Positions 8,702 to 16,731 of a DNA stretch of 64,000 bases are shown piece by piece; within the stretch, counting starts at the first letter, position 1; each line of letters starts with the position of its first letter. Source of the stretch: Klebsiella quasivariicola. Its GTDB lineage: Bacteria > Pseudomonadota > Gammaproteobacteria > Enterobacterales > Enterobacteriaceae. The stretch spans positions 806,001 to 870,000 of the forward strand of contig NZ_CP022823.1 of assembly GCF_002269255.1 (NCBI RefSeq), written 5' to 3'. A model generated the notes under the pieces. It saw only the letters and a program-made list of their open reading frames with translations. It had not been told where the DNA came from and did not search any database. The position numbers and the translations under genes were made by a program.

Positions 8702-10135
8702 TTACAGATTCTCGCCGTTGCTGGCGATGACCTCTTTGTACCAGTTAAAGCTCTTCTTGCGCGAGCGGGACATATCGCCGGTGCCGTCGTCGTGTTTATT
8801 GACGTAGATGAAGCCGTAGCGTTTGCTGTACTGGCCGGTAGTGAAGGAGACGCAGTCGATGCAGCCCCATGGGGTATAGCCCATCAGATCGACGCCGTCA
8901 TAAGTGACCGCTTTGATCATCTCTTCCACGTGGGCGCGCAGATAATCGATGCGGTAGTCATCGTTGATGCTGCCGTCGGCTTCTACTTTGTCGTAGGCGC
9001 CAAAGCCGTTTTCCACGATAAACAGCGGCTTCTGGTAGCGCTCATACAGTTCACACAAGGAATAGCGCAGGCCGACCGGGTCAATCTGCCAGCCCCAGTC
9101 GGAGGCCTTGACGTGCGGGTTCGGCACGCTGCCTTCGAAGCCGGAAATGGCATCGCCGGTACCGCCTTCGGCTTTCACCGCGTTGGTCATGTAGTAGCTG
9201 AAGCCGAGATAGGCGCAGGTGCCTTCGCGCAGGATCTGCGCGTCGCCGTCTTCCATCTTGATGTTGAAGCCGCGGCGTTCCCATTCATTCAACACATAGC
9301 TCGGGTAGTAGCCGCGCAGCTGGACATCGGTAAAGACGTAGCGCTCGCGCATCGACTCCTGGGCGAACATCACATCTTCCGGTTTGCAGGAGTAAGGGTA
9401 GAGGGCGACCATCGCCAGCATGCAGCCGACCTGCATTTCCGGGTTGATACGACGCGCCGCTTTCACCGCCAGCGCGCTGGCGACGAACTGATGATGCAGC
9501 ACCTGGTACATGGTCTCTTCCGGGTTTTCATGCTCGGTATAGACCACGCCGGAACAGCAGTAGCCGAACAGCGGCGCGCGCCAGTTTCGCTGGTTATTGA
9601 TCTCGTTAAAGGTCATCCAGTATTTCACTTTGTGCTTATAGCGCTCGAAGACCACTTCGGCGAAGCGCACAAAGAAATCGACCACTTTGCGGTTGGTCCA
9701 GCCGCCGTACTGCTGGACCAGATGCAACGGCATTTCAAAGTGGGAAAGGGTGATCACCGGCTCGATGTTGTACTTCAGCAGTTCATCGAACATGTCATCG
9801 TAGAATTTCAGCCCCTCTTCATTCGGCTGGGTTTCGTCACCCTGCGGGAAGATGCGGGTCCAGGCAATAGAGGTGCGGAAGCACTTGAAGCCCATCTCAG
9901 CGAACAGTTTGATGTCTTCTTTGTAGTGGCCGTAGAAATCGACCGCTTCGTGGTTCGGGTAGTATTTGCCCGCTTCGACCTGGTGGGTGATTTCGCGCGG
10001 CACGCCGTGCGCCCCACCGGTCAACACATCGCAGATGCTGGGGCCTTTGCCGCCTTTATTCCAGCCGCCTTCAACCTGATGCGCGGCGACCGCGCCGCCC
10101 CATAAAAAGTCTTTTGGAAGGGTCAATTTTTTCAT
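8702..10135 (-). CDS. bglA: 6-phospho-beta-glucosidase BglA (GH1)
   Basis: 477 residues, near-identical in layout to E. coli BglA, which hydrolyses PTS-phosphorylated beta-glucosides (arbutin-6P, salicin-6P) in the cytosol. GH1 signatures are the N-terminal DFLWGGAVAAHQVEGGWNKG, the acid/base glutamate in WMTFNEINNQ and the nucleophile in LFIVENGFGAYD. SMSRSRKKSFNWYK-type phosphate-binding residues are present near the C terminus (DMSRSRKKSFNWYKEVI). The ATG at 10135 gives the family N terminus; an upstream in-frame ATG would add 24 unrelated residues. An RpiR-type regulator is encoded next to it on the same strand. Confidence 0.97.
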   Translation of the reverse strand: MKKLTLPKDFLWGGAVAAHQVEGGWNKGGKGPSICDVLTGGAHGVPREITHQVEAGKYYPNHEAVDFYGHYKEDIKLFAEMGFKCFRTSIAWTRIFPQGDETQPNEEGLKFYDDMFDELLKYNIEPVITLSHFEMPLHLVQQYGGWTNRKVVDFFVRFAEVVFERYKHKVKYWMTFNEINNQRNWRAPLFGYCCSGVVYTEHENPEETMYQVLHHQFVASALAVKAARRINPEMQVGCMLAMVALYPYSCKPEDVMFAQESMRERYVFTDVQLRGYYPSYVLNEWERRGFNIKMEDGDAQILREGTCAYLGFSYYMTNAVKAEGGTGDAISGFEGSVPNPHVKASDWGWQIDPVGLRYSLCELYERYQKPLFIVENGFGAYDKVEADGSINDDYRIDYLRAHVEEMIKAVTYDGVDLMGYTPWGCIDCVSFTTGQYSKRYGFIYVNKHDDGTGDMSRSRKKSFNWYKEVIASNGENL

Positions 10136-10254
10136 CTTTGCTAATCTCTCTGAATCACTATTGCGATTGAGTCTAACAAAGCGAAAATGAAAGTCACGAT
10201 ATAACAAATTCCGCTAAACGTAATATGTTACATAGAAAAAACAGGTTGTTATTT

Positions 10255-11010
10255 TTAGCTGATTTTGCGCGCTAATTTACGCCCGAGCGATTCGAGAATA
10301 TAGATCACCGGAATTTGCGTCGTAATATCGTAGACGCCGCCAATGCGCGTCTGCGGCACGTGCCAGGAGAGATTGAAGTCAGCCAGTTTCGCCAGCCGCG
10401 AATGCTCATGGCTGGTAATCGACATCACCTTACAGCGGTGCAGGTTGAACTGGCTGGCGAAGCGCAGGATCTCTTCGGTTTCGCCGGAGACGGAAAGCAC
10501 AATCGCCAGCGCGTTACGGGCCATATCGTTGGTTACTGGAAAATAGGGATCATCAATATGGTTGCTGAATTTACCGACGTTGGAAAAGAAGCGCGCGCCA
10601 TATTTCGCCAGCGCGCCGGAGGTGCCGGCGCCGACGAAAATAATACGTTCGGAGGCGAGAATAATATCGACGGCCCGGTCGAGTAATTCGTCAAATTCGT
10701 CATTGTTGACGCTTTTAAAAAAGCTCATTATTTCGCTGGCGCCGATATTTGCCTGTTGAGGCTCATTCTGCTCGAGATATAATTTAAAGCGCACGCGAAA
10801 TTCAGAGTAGCCCTCGCACTGCAGTTTGCGGCAGAAGCGCAACACGGTGGTGGTGGAGACCCCGGCGGCCTCGGCCAGTTCGCGAATGGTCATGTACATC
10901 ACTTTGTCACGATTTTTGATGACATAGTGATAGACCATCATCTCAAGGTTATTGAGACTGGCGACAGCGGCGTGGGAGAACATACTCACAGTGGCGAACT
11001 CACAATTCAT
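10255..11010 (-). CDS. MurR/RpiR-family transcriptional regulator
   Basis: 251 residues. An N-terminal HTH_6 domain (about 25-85) contains MTIRELAEAAGVSTTTVLRFCRKL, and a C-terminal SIS sugar-phosphate-binding domain (about 110-235) contains IIFVGAGTSGALAKYGARFF and VSGETEEIL. Such regulators respond to phosphosugars. It lies 119 bases upstream of bglA on the same strand, so control of bglA is the natural inference; the effector cannot be read from sequence. Confidence 0.88.
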   Translation of the reverse strand: MNCEFATVSMFSHAAVASLNNLEMMVYHYVIKNRDKVMYMTIRELAEAAGVSTTTVLRFCRKLQCEGYSEFRVRFKLYLEQNEPQQANIGASEIMSFFKSVNNDEFDELLDRAVDIILASERIIFVGAGTSGALAKYGARFFSNVGKFSNHIDDPYFPVTNDMARNALAIVLSVSGETEEILRFASQFNLHRCKVMSITSHEHSRLAKLADFNLSWHVPQTRIGGVYDITTQIPVIYILESLGRKLARKIS

Positions 11011-11033
11011 AAAGACCAGGACGGAATTATATC

Positions 11034-11345
11034 ATGCAGGCCAATGACATTACCTTTTTTCAGCGTTTTCAGGACGACATCCTCGCCGGGCGCAAAACCA
11101 TCACTCTCCGCGATGCGGCGGAATCACATTTTAAACCGGGTGACGTCCTGCGCGTTGGGCGCTATGAAGACGACGGCTATTTTTGCACCATCGCCGTGAC
11201 CGCCACCTCGACGGTGACTCTCGACACGCTAACCGAAGAGCATGCCCGGCAGGAGAATATGACTCTCGAACAGCTGCGGCAGGTCATCAGCGACATCTAT
11301 CCTGGCGAGAGCCAGTTTTATGTCATTGAATTCAAAATGCTTTAA
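11034..11345 (+). CDS. yqfB: N4-acetylcytidine amidohydrolase YqfB (ASCH domain)
   Basis: 103-residue single ASCH domain matching E. coli YqfB, which deacetylates N4-acetylcytidine. The N-terminal ITFFQRFQDDILAGRKTITLRD carries the conserved lysine and Thr of the active pocket, and the end ESQFYVIEFKML is family-typical. It starts 23 bases from the divergent RpiR gene. Translation begins at ATG 11034. Confidence 0.93.
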   Translation: MQANDITFFQRFQDDILAGRKTITLRDAAESHFKPGDVLRVGRYEDDGYFCTIAVTATSTVTLDTLTEEHARQENMTLEQLRQVISDIYPGESQFYVIEFKML

Positions 11346-11508
11346 GATAATCAGGAACAGCTGTGAGTTGAAATAAAAATGTAACTTTATGATTTTAAAG
11401 TATTTACAAATATACATCTTTTTATTTTAGCTAACAGGTGTTCACTGGAATCATTCTCAGTTACCCTAAGTGGGCAATGAAAGCGTTCTTGTTTTCACGG
11501 AGTCAAAT

Positions 11509-12168
11509 ATGGTTCGCAAACCATTAATCACTCAGGGATATTCTCTGGCAGAGGAAGTTGCCAACAGCATCAGCCACGGGATCGGGCTGGTGTTCGGTAT
11601 CGTCGGCCTCGTGCTGTTGCTGGTGCAGGCGGTGGACACTAATGCCGGCGCGACGGCGATCACCAGCTACAGCCTGTACGGCGGCAGCATGATTATGCTG
11701 TTCCTCGCCTCCACGCTCTATCACGCAATCCCGCATCAGCGGGCGAAACAGTGGCTGAAAAAGTTCGACCACTGTGCCATCTATCTGTTGATTGCCGGAA
11801 CCTACACGCCGTTTTTGCTGGTGGGGCTCAATTCACCGCTGGCGAAGGGGCTGATGATTGTTATCTGGAGCCTGGCGCTGCTGGGGATCCTGTTCAAACT
11901 GACCATCGCGCACCGCTTTAAAATTTTGTCGCTGGTGACCTATCTGACGATGGGCTGGCTGTCGCTTATCGTGGTCTATCAGCTGGCGGTGAAGCTGGCG
12001 GTGGGCGGGGTAACGCTGCTGGCGGTCGGCGGGGTAGTGTACTCGCTGGGGGTCATCTTCTACGTCTGCAAACGTATTCCCTATAACCACGCAATCTGGC
12101 ACGGCTTCGTGCTCGGCGGCAGCGTGTGTCACTTCCTGGCTATTTATTTGTACGTCGGCCAGTCCTGA
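11509..12168 (+). CDS. trhA: TrhA/YqfA, hemolysin III/PAQR-family seven-helix inner membrane protein
   Basis: 219 residues, seven predicted membrane helices, PAQR/HlyIII family. Conserved family residues are seen in SISHGIG (residues 21-27), LYHAIPHQ, FDHCAIYLLIAGTYTPF and YNHAIWHGFVLGGSVCHF. In E. coli YqfA (TrhA) is linked to membrane energetics. ATG 11509 gives the E. coli length; SD ACGGAG precedes it. The 163 bases upstream hold its promoter and no other gene. Confidence 0.93.
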   Translation: MVRKPLITQGYSLAEEVANSISHGIGLVFGIVGLVLLLVQAVDTNAGATAITSYSLYGGSMIMLFLASTLYHAIPHQRAKQWLKKFDHCAIYLLIAGTYTPFLLVGLNSPLAKGLMIVIWSLALLGILFKLTIAHRFKILSLVTYLTMGWLSLIVVYQLAVKLAVGGVTLLAVGGVVYSLGVIFYVCKRIPYNHAIWHGFVLGGSVCHFLAIYLYVGQS

Positions 12169-12175
12169 TAAACAT

Positions 12176-12539
12176 CCCACGGTGGCGCTGCGCTTACCGT
12201 GGCGACGATACTCTGCGGCCTGGAAATCCCACGGTGGCGCTGCGCTTACCGTGGCGACGATACTCTGCGGTCTGGAAATTCCACGGTGGCGCTACGCTTA
12301 CCGTGGCGACGATGCTCTGCGGCCTGGAAATCCCACGGTGGCGCTACGCTTACCGTGGCTACGATACTCTGCGGCCTGGAAATCCCACGGTGGCGCTGCG
12401 CTTACCGTGGCTACGGTTATCTGCGGCCTGGAAATCCCACGGTGGCGCTACGCTTACCATGGCGACGATGCTCTGTGGCCTGGAAATTCCGCGGTGGCGC
12501 TGCGCTCACCATGGTCACGATACTCTGCGGCCTGGTAGC
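12176..12539. repeat. Seven tandem 52-bp REP-like units
   Basis: Units start at 12176, 12228, 12280, 12332, 12384, 12436 and 12488 with exactly 52-base spacing. Each carries a hairpin, CCACGGT ... ACCGTGG, around a GGCGCTGCGCTTACC REP core, followed by CGACGATACTCTGCGGCC and TGGAAAT. Units differ at 1-8 positions; the last is the most diverged. Because 52 is one more than a multiple of three and the unit has few stops, several frames stay open across the array without coding. It sits between the convergent trhA and ygfZ. Confidence 0.93.
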
Positions 12540-12573
12540 CCGGCTAAGGCGCAAGCGCCGCAAGCCGGGAACT
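12535..12573. repeat. Single REP palindrome after the tandem array
   Basis: TAGCCCGGCTAAGGCGC (12535-12551) pairs with GCGCCGCAAGCCGGGA to form an ordinary enterobacterial REP hairpin, distinct in sequence from the 52-bp units. It lies just before the 3' end of ygfZ. Confidence 0.7.
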
Positions 12574-12578
12574 GTTCC

Positions 12579-13562
12579 TTAATTTTCTTCCAGCGAATAC
12601 GGCAGCGGTTCAATGCGCAGGCTGCCGGCATCGTCGCGCACGCGGAACAGGCTATCCGGCTCCATATCGTTATTCATCACCACCTGCACCAGCAACTGGC
12701 CATCATCGAGCTGAACCGCCGCAAGCACCGTACCGGTGCGGCGCCAGTTATCGCCCATTTTCAGCTCCAGATCTTCCCCGGCTTCCGGCACCCGGCTGGC
12801 GGTCCCTGACAGCGTCCACAGCGCACGCTTATTGGCGCCGCGGAATTTCGCCCGCGCCACCATTTCCTGGCCGGTGTAGCAGCCTTTCTTGAAGCTGATG
12901 CCGCCCAGCGCCTGCAGGTTGGTGGCCTGGGGTATGAACTGCCCGCTGTTGGTGCTGTCGATAACCGGCAGACCGGCTTCAATATTCAGCGCCAGCCACT
13001 GCTGGCTGTTATTGAGCTGCGCTTCGCCGCGCAGCGCGTCGGTGACGCGGTTGGCGGTGTCGACATCGGTCACCAGCAGGAAGCGTTCGCCCGGATGTTC
13101 AAACCACAGCAGGCTGGTGGCGCCTTCGCTAACCACCGGTGTGGCGGCATCGGGCAGGGCGGAAAACAGCGGCGCCAGCGCAGCGCGCGCCTGAAAGCCG
13201 GCAACCCCCAGCAGAACCAGATCGTCGTTGGCGGCGATAGTGACTTTGGAGAAGACGGCATATTTTTTCAGCTCGGTCAGCTGCGCGTCGCGCAGGCTGC
13301 GGCGCTCAATCCATGCAAAGCCGCCGTCGCGACGAAATACGCGCAGATTGCTCCACATCTTGCCTTTGGCGTCACAGTGCGCGGCAAGCAGATGCTGAGC
13401 ATCGGTGAGGTGACTCACATCAGCGGTAATCTGGCCTTGCAGATACTTTTCGCTATCTGGTCCGCTGATGGTCGCCAGCGCCCAGTCATCCAGGGTCATC
13501 AGCGTTAACGGCAGACGAGCGGAAGAGGAAGGCTGACGCGGAGGAAAAGGTGTAAAAGCCAT
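12579..13562 (-). CDS. ygfZ: Folate-dependent tRNA-modifying / Fe-S maintenance protein YgfZ
   Basis: 327 residues, GcvT-related fold, with the diagnostic motif KGCYTGQEMVARAKFRG near 224-240 whose cysteine is the functional residue in this family. YgfZ supports folate-dependent repair or assembly of certain Fe-S enzymes, including MiaB. N-terminal LDDWALATISGPDSEKYLQGQ is typical. It is divergent from sdhE, and the 245-base gap between them carries both promoters. Confidence 0.96.
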   Translation of the reverse strand: MAFTPFPPRQPSSSARLPLTLMTLDDWALATISGPDSEKYLQGQITADVSHLTDAQHLLAAHCDAKGKMWSNLRVFRRDGGFAWIERRSLRDAQLTELKKYAVFSKVTIAANDDLVLLGVAGFQARAALAPLFSALPDAATPVVSEGATSLLWFEHPGERFLLVTDVDTANRVTDALRGEAQLNNSQQWLALNIEAGLPVIDSTNSGQFIPQATNLQALGGISFKKGCYTGQEMVARAKFRGANKRALWTLSGTASRVPEAGEDLELKMGDNWRRTGTVLAAVQLDDGQLLVQVVMNNDMEPDSLFRVRDDAGSLRIEPLPYSLEEN

Positions 13563-13807
13563 AGTCGTATCCTGAATCGCTTTACGCAGTGTGTGTGACC
13601 AATGGTAAAAGAGCTATAGTGCATTGCAAGTGCTTTCAACAGGCCATTTGTGCGCTGACGTCGGGCAACGGCCTGGGGCGGGTAAGTAATAAGCCCATCA
13701 TTATTTTATGGTTTTTATGGAATGATGCTCGCATTCAGCGATATTCCTGTAAAGTTACGGCATAAAACGGGTTAAACTAACCTATATTTTGCTGCTGGAA
13801 GATCAAC

Positions 13808-14074
13808 ATGGACATTAACAATAAAGCACGTATCCACTGGGCATGCCGCCGTGGGATGCGTGAACTCGATATCTCCATCATGCCGTTCTTTGAGTATGAG
13901 TACGATACCCTCAGCGATGCTGACAAACAGCTGTTCATTCGTCTGCTGGAAAATGACGACCCGGATCTGTTCAACTGGCTGATGAACCACGGCAAACCGG
14001 CCGATGCGGAGCTGCAGCGGATGGTAACCTTAATTCAGACACGGAATCGGGAACGTGGTCCTGTGGCAATCTGA
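13808..14074 (+). CDS. sdhE: SdhE/YgfY, FAD assembly factor for succinate dehydrogenase
   Basis: 88 residues with the essential RGMRELD motif (residues 15-21) that inserts FAD into SdhA and FrdA. Length and sequence match the E. coli factor. Its 3' end overlaps ygfX by 20 bases, a conserved arrangement. Confidence 0.97.
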   Translation: MDINNKARIHWACRRGMRELDISIMPFFEYEYDTLSDADKQLFIRLLENDDPDLFNWLMNHGKPADAELQRMVTLIQTRNRERGPVAI

Positions 14075-14465
14075 TCTCCGTATCTCCTGGCGCGCACAGT
14101 GGTTTTCTCTGCTGCTCCACGGCGTGGTGGCGGCCCTGGTGCTGCTGGTTCCCTGGCCGCTAAGCTACACCCCGATTTGGCTGCTGCTGCTGTCGCTGGT
14201 GGTCTTTGATTGCGTGCGTAGCCAGCGGCGGATCCATGCTCGTCGCGGGGAGATAAAACTGCTCACCGACTCCCGTCTTCGCTGGCAAAACGCTGAATGG
14301 GAGATCCTCGGCACACCATGGGTTATCAATAGCGGAATGTTACTGCGTTTGCGCCATGTCGATACCCGGCGCGGGCAGCATCTGTGGCTGGCGGCGGACA
14401 GCATGGATGCCGGAGAGTGGCGCGACCTGCGCCGGCTGGTGATGCAAAAACCGGCGCAGGAGTAA
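14055..14465 (+). CDS. ygfX: YgfX/CptA, small inner-membrane protein
   Basis: 136 residues with two adjacent hydrophobic helices near the N terminus (about 17-55: LLLHGVVAALVLLVPW and PIWLLLLSLVVFDCV) and a soluble C-terminal half. In E. coli the sdhE-ygfX (cptB-cptA) pair has been described both as an SDH flavinylation unit and as a toxin-antitoxin-like pair acting on cell shape; the SdhE role is the better supported. Translationally coupled to sdhE. Confidence 0.9.
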   Translation: MVLWQSDLRISWRAQWFSLLLHGVVAALVLLVPWPLSYTPIWLLLLSLVVFDCVRSQRRIHARRGEIKLLTDSRLRWQNAEWEILGTPWVINSGMLLRLRHVDTRRGQHLWLAADSMDAGEWRDLRRLVMQKPAQE

Positions 14466-14471
14466 GCGGCG

Positions 14472-14993
14472 TCAGGAAAAGTGTTCGGCCATTTCGCCGA
14501 GGATCTGCTCGCACCAGCTCTGGATGCGCTTGTCGCTCAGGTCGTACTGGTTGGTTTCATCCAGCGCCAGGCCAACGAACAGTTGGCCATCGGCGATCAC
14601 CGGTTTCGGGCTGGTGAACTCGTAGCCTTCGGTTGGCCAGTAGCCGACAAACTTCACGCCTTTGGTCGCCAGCTTGTCGTGCAGCATGCCCAGCGCGTCC
14701 AGGAACCATTCGCCATAGCCCAGCTGATCGCCCATGCCGTACAGCGCAACGATTTTGCCCGCCAGATCGAGGGTATCCAGCTGGTCCCAGACCGCCTCCC
14801 AGTCTTCCTGAATTTCGCCGAAATCCCAGGTCGGGATGCCGAGGATCAGGACATCGTACTGGCTCATTAGCGCGGGGGAATCATCTTTCAGATTGTGCAG
14901 CGTCACCAGCTCGGGGCCGATGATATCGCGGATTTTCTCCGCGGCCATTTCGGTGTAGCAGGTGCTGGAGCCGTAAAACAGACCTATATTCAT
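14472..14993 (-). CDS. fldB: Flavodoxin FldB
   Basis: 173-residue long-chain flavodoxin. The FMN phosphate loop is GSSTCYTEMAAEK at residues 8-20, and the isoalloxazine loops lie in IPTWDFGEIQEDW and ALYGMGDQLGYGEWFLDA. Start ATG 14993 gives MNIGLFYGSSTCYT as in E. coli FldB. Convergent with ygfX and divergent from xerD. Confidence 0.96.
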   Translation of the reverse strand: MNIGLFYGSSTCYTEMAAEKIRDIIGPELVTLHNLKDDSPALMSQYDVLILGIPTWDFGEIQEDWEAVWDQLDTLDLAGKIVALYGMGDQLGYGEWFLDALGMLHDKLATKGVKFVGYWPTEGYEFTSPKPVIADGQLFVGLALDETNQYDLSDKRIQSWCEQILGEMAEHFS

Positions 14994-15093
14994 CGCGTAA
15001 ACATCTCGATTCTTGCCGTGAATAGCGGGCAGTGTACCAGAAAGGCATGCTCTTAAGGCATAATGAGAGCGTTTAACGAACAAAGAGGCCGAT

Positions 15094-15990
15094 GTGAAAC
15101 AGGATCTGGCACGAATCGAACAGTTTCTCGATGCCCTTTGGCTGGAGCGGAATCTGGCGGAGAATACGCTCAGCGCCTATCGCCGCGATTTGACGATGCT
15201 CGTGGAGTGGCTGCATCACCGCGGCCTGTCGCTGGCCAGCGTCGGCAGCGACGATCTGCAGGCGCTGCTGGCCGAGCGGCAGTCCGGTGGCTACAAAGCC
15301 ACCAGCACGGCGCGCCTGCTGAGCGCCGTGCGTCGTTTCTTCCAGCATCTGTACCGGGAAAAAATTCGCCCGGACGATCCCAGCGCGCTGCTGGCCTCGC
15401 CAAAGCTGCCGCAGCGGCTGCCGAAAGATCTCAGCGAGGCGCAGGTTGAGCGCCTGTTGCAGGCGCCGCTGGTGGAGCAGCCGCTGGAGTTGCGCGATAA
15501 AGCGATGCTGGAGGTGCTGTATGCCACTGGCCTGCGCGTCTCGGAGCTGGTGGGCCTGACGATGAGTGATATCAGCCTGCGTCAGGGCGTACTACGGGTT
15601 ATCGGTAAAGGCAACAAAGAGCGGCTGGTGCCGCTGGGGGAGGAGGCGGTACTGTGGGTGGAAAATTACCTTGAGTATGGCCGCCCCTGGCTGCTGAACG
15701 GCGTGGCGTCGGATGTCTTATTTCCCAGCCAGCGCGCCCAGCAGATGACGCGCCAGACCTTCTGGCACCGCATTAAACACTACGCCGTACTGGCGGGGAT
15801 CGACAGTGAAAAGCTCTCCCCGCACGTGTTGCGTCATGCGTTCGCCACGCATTTGCTCAATCATGGCGCCGACCTGCGCGTGGTACAAATGCTGTTAGGA
15901 CACAGCGATCTCTCCACCACGCAGATCTACACCCACGTGGCGACCGAGCGTCTGCGACAACTTCATCAACAGCACCACCCGCGGGCGTGA
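15094..15990 (+). CDS. xerD: Site-specific tyrosine recombinase XerD
   Basis: 298 residues, near-identical to E. coli XerD, which with XerC resolves chromosome dimers at dif. Catalytic signatures are the first Arg in TGLRVSELVGL, HVLRHAFATH, GHSDLSTTQIYTH and its tyrosine. GTG start at 15094 matches the E. coli N terminus MKQDLARIEQFLDALW. First gene of xerD-dsbC-recJ. Confidence 0.98.
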   Translation: MKQDLARIEQFLDALWLERNLAENTLSAYRRDLTMLVEWLHHRGLSLASVGSDDLQALLAERQSGGYKATSTARLLSAVRRFFQHLYREKIRPDDPSALLASPKLPQRLPKDLSEAQVERLLQAPLVEQPLELRDKAMLEVLYATGLRVSELVGLTMSDISLRQGVLRVIGKGNKERLVPLGEEAVLWVENYLEYGRPWLLNGVASDVLFPSQRAQQMTRQTFWHRIKHYAVLAGIDSEKLSPHVLRHAFATHLLNHGADLRVVQMLLGHSDLSTTQIYTHVATERLRQLHQQHHPRA

Positions 15991-16012
15991 GTGCTGAATA
16001 AAAGGACTGAGT

Positions 16013-16726
16013 ATGAAAAAAGGTTTATTGATGTTCACCCTGCTGGCGGCTTCCCTTTCGGGGGCGGCGCATGCCGATAGCGCGGCAATCAAACAGTCGC
16101 TGGCGAAGCTGGGTGTGCAGAGCACCGATATTCAACCGTCGCCGGTTTCCGGGATGAGCACGGTGCTGACCGACAGCGGCGTCCTGTACGTTACCGACGA
16201 TGGCAAGCACGTCATCCAGGGGCCGATGTACGACGTGAGCGGCACGCAGCCGGTCAACGTCACTAACCAGCTGCTGTTGGGTAAGCTGAACGCGCTGAGC
16301 AACGAGATGATCGTCTATAAAGCGCCGAAGGAGCAGCACGTCATTACCGTCTTCACCGATATCACCTGCGGCTACTGCCACAAGCTGCATGAGCAGATGA
16401 GCGATTACAACGCGCTGGGGATCACCGTGCGCTACCTGGCTTTCCCGCGCCAGGGACTGCAGAGCCAGGCGGAGCAGGACATGAAGGCCATCTGGTGCGC
16501 GAAAGATCGTAACAAAGCGCTGGATGACGCCATGAGCGGCAAAGGCGTGCAGCCGGCGAGCTGCAGCGTGGATATCGCCAAACATTACACCCTCGGCGTG
16601 CAGATGGGCGTCAACGGTACGCCGGCGATGGTCCTCAGCAACGGCATGGTGCTGCCGGGCTATCAGGGGCCGAAAGAGCTGAAGGCGTTCCTTGACGAGC
16701 ATAAAAAACAGACAAGCGGTAACTGA
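16013..16726 (+). CDS. dsbC: Periplasmic disulfide isomerase DsbC
   Basis: 237 residues with signal peptide (1-20, ending GAAHA), an N-terminal dimerisation domain and a C-terminal thioredoxin domain with active site CGYC (DITCGYCHKLHEQM) plus a structural disulfide (WCAK...ASCSVD). It repairs mispaired disulfides in the periplasm and is reduced by DsbD. Lies 22 bases after xerD and 5 bases before recJ. Confidence 0.98.
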   Translation: MKKGLLMFTLLAASLSGAAHADSAAIKQSLAKLGVQSTDIQPSPVSGMSTVLTDSGVLYVTDDGKHVIQGPMYDVSGTQPVNVTNQLLLGKLNALSNEMIVYKAPKEQHVITVFTDITCGYCHKLHEQMSDYNALGITVRYLAFPRQGLQSQAEQDMKAIWCAKDRNKALDDAMSGKGVQPASCSVDIAKHYTLGVQMGVNGTPAMVLSNGMVLPGYQGPKELKAFLDEHKKQTSGN

Positions 16727-16731
16727 TTCGC

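Noticed and set aside
12176..12539. 52-bp array as a CRISPR
   Set aside because: There are no spacers: the whole 52-base unit is repeated head to tail with substitutions throughout, and no cas genes are near.
12126..12809. Open frames across the 52-bp array read as repetitive proteins
   Set aside because: The unit length is not a multiple of three, so all three frames cycle through the same repeats; they are stop-poor by composition. No SD, and they run into ygfZ antisense.
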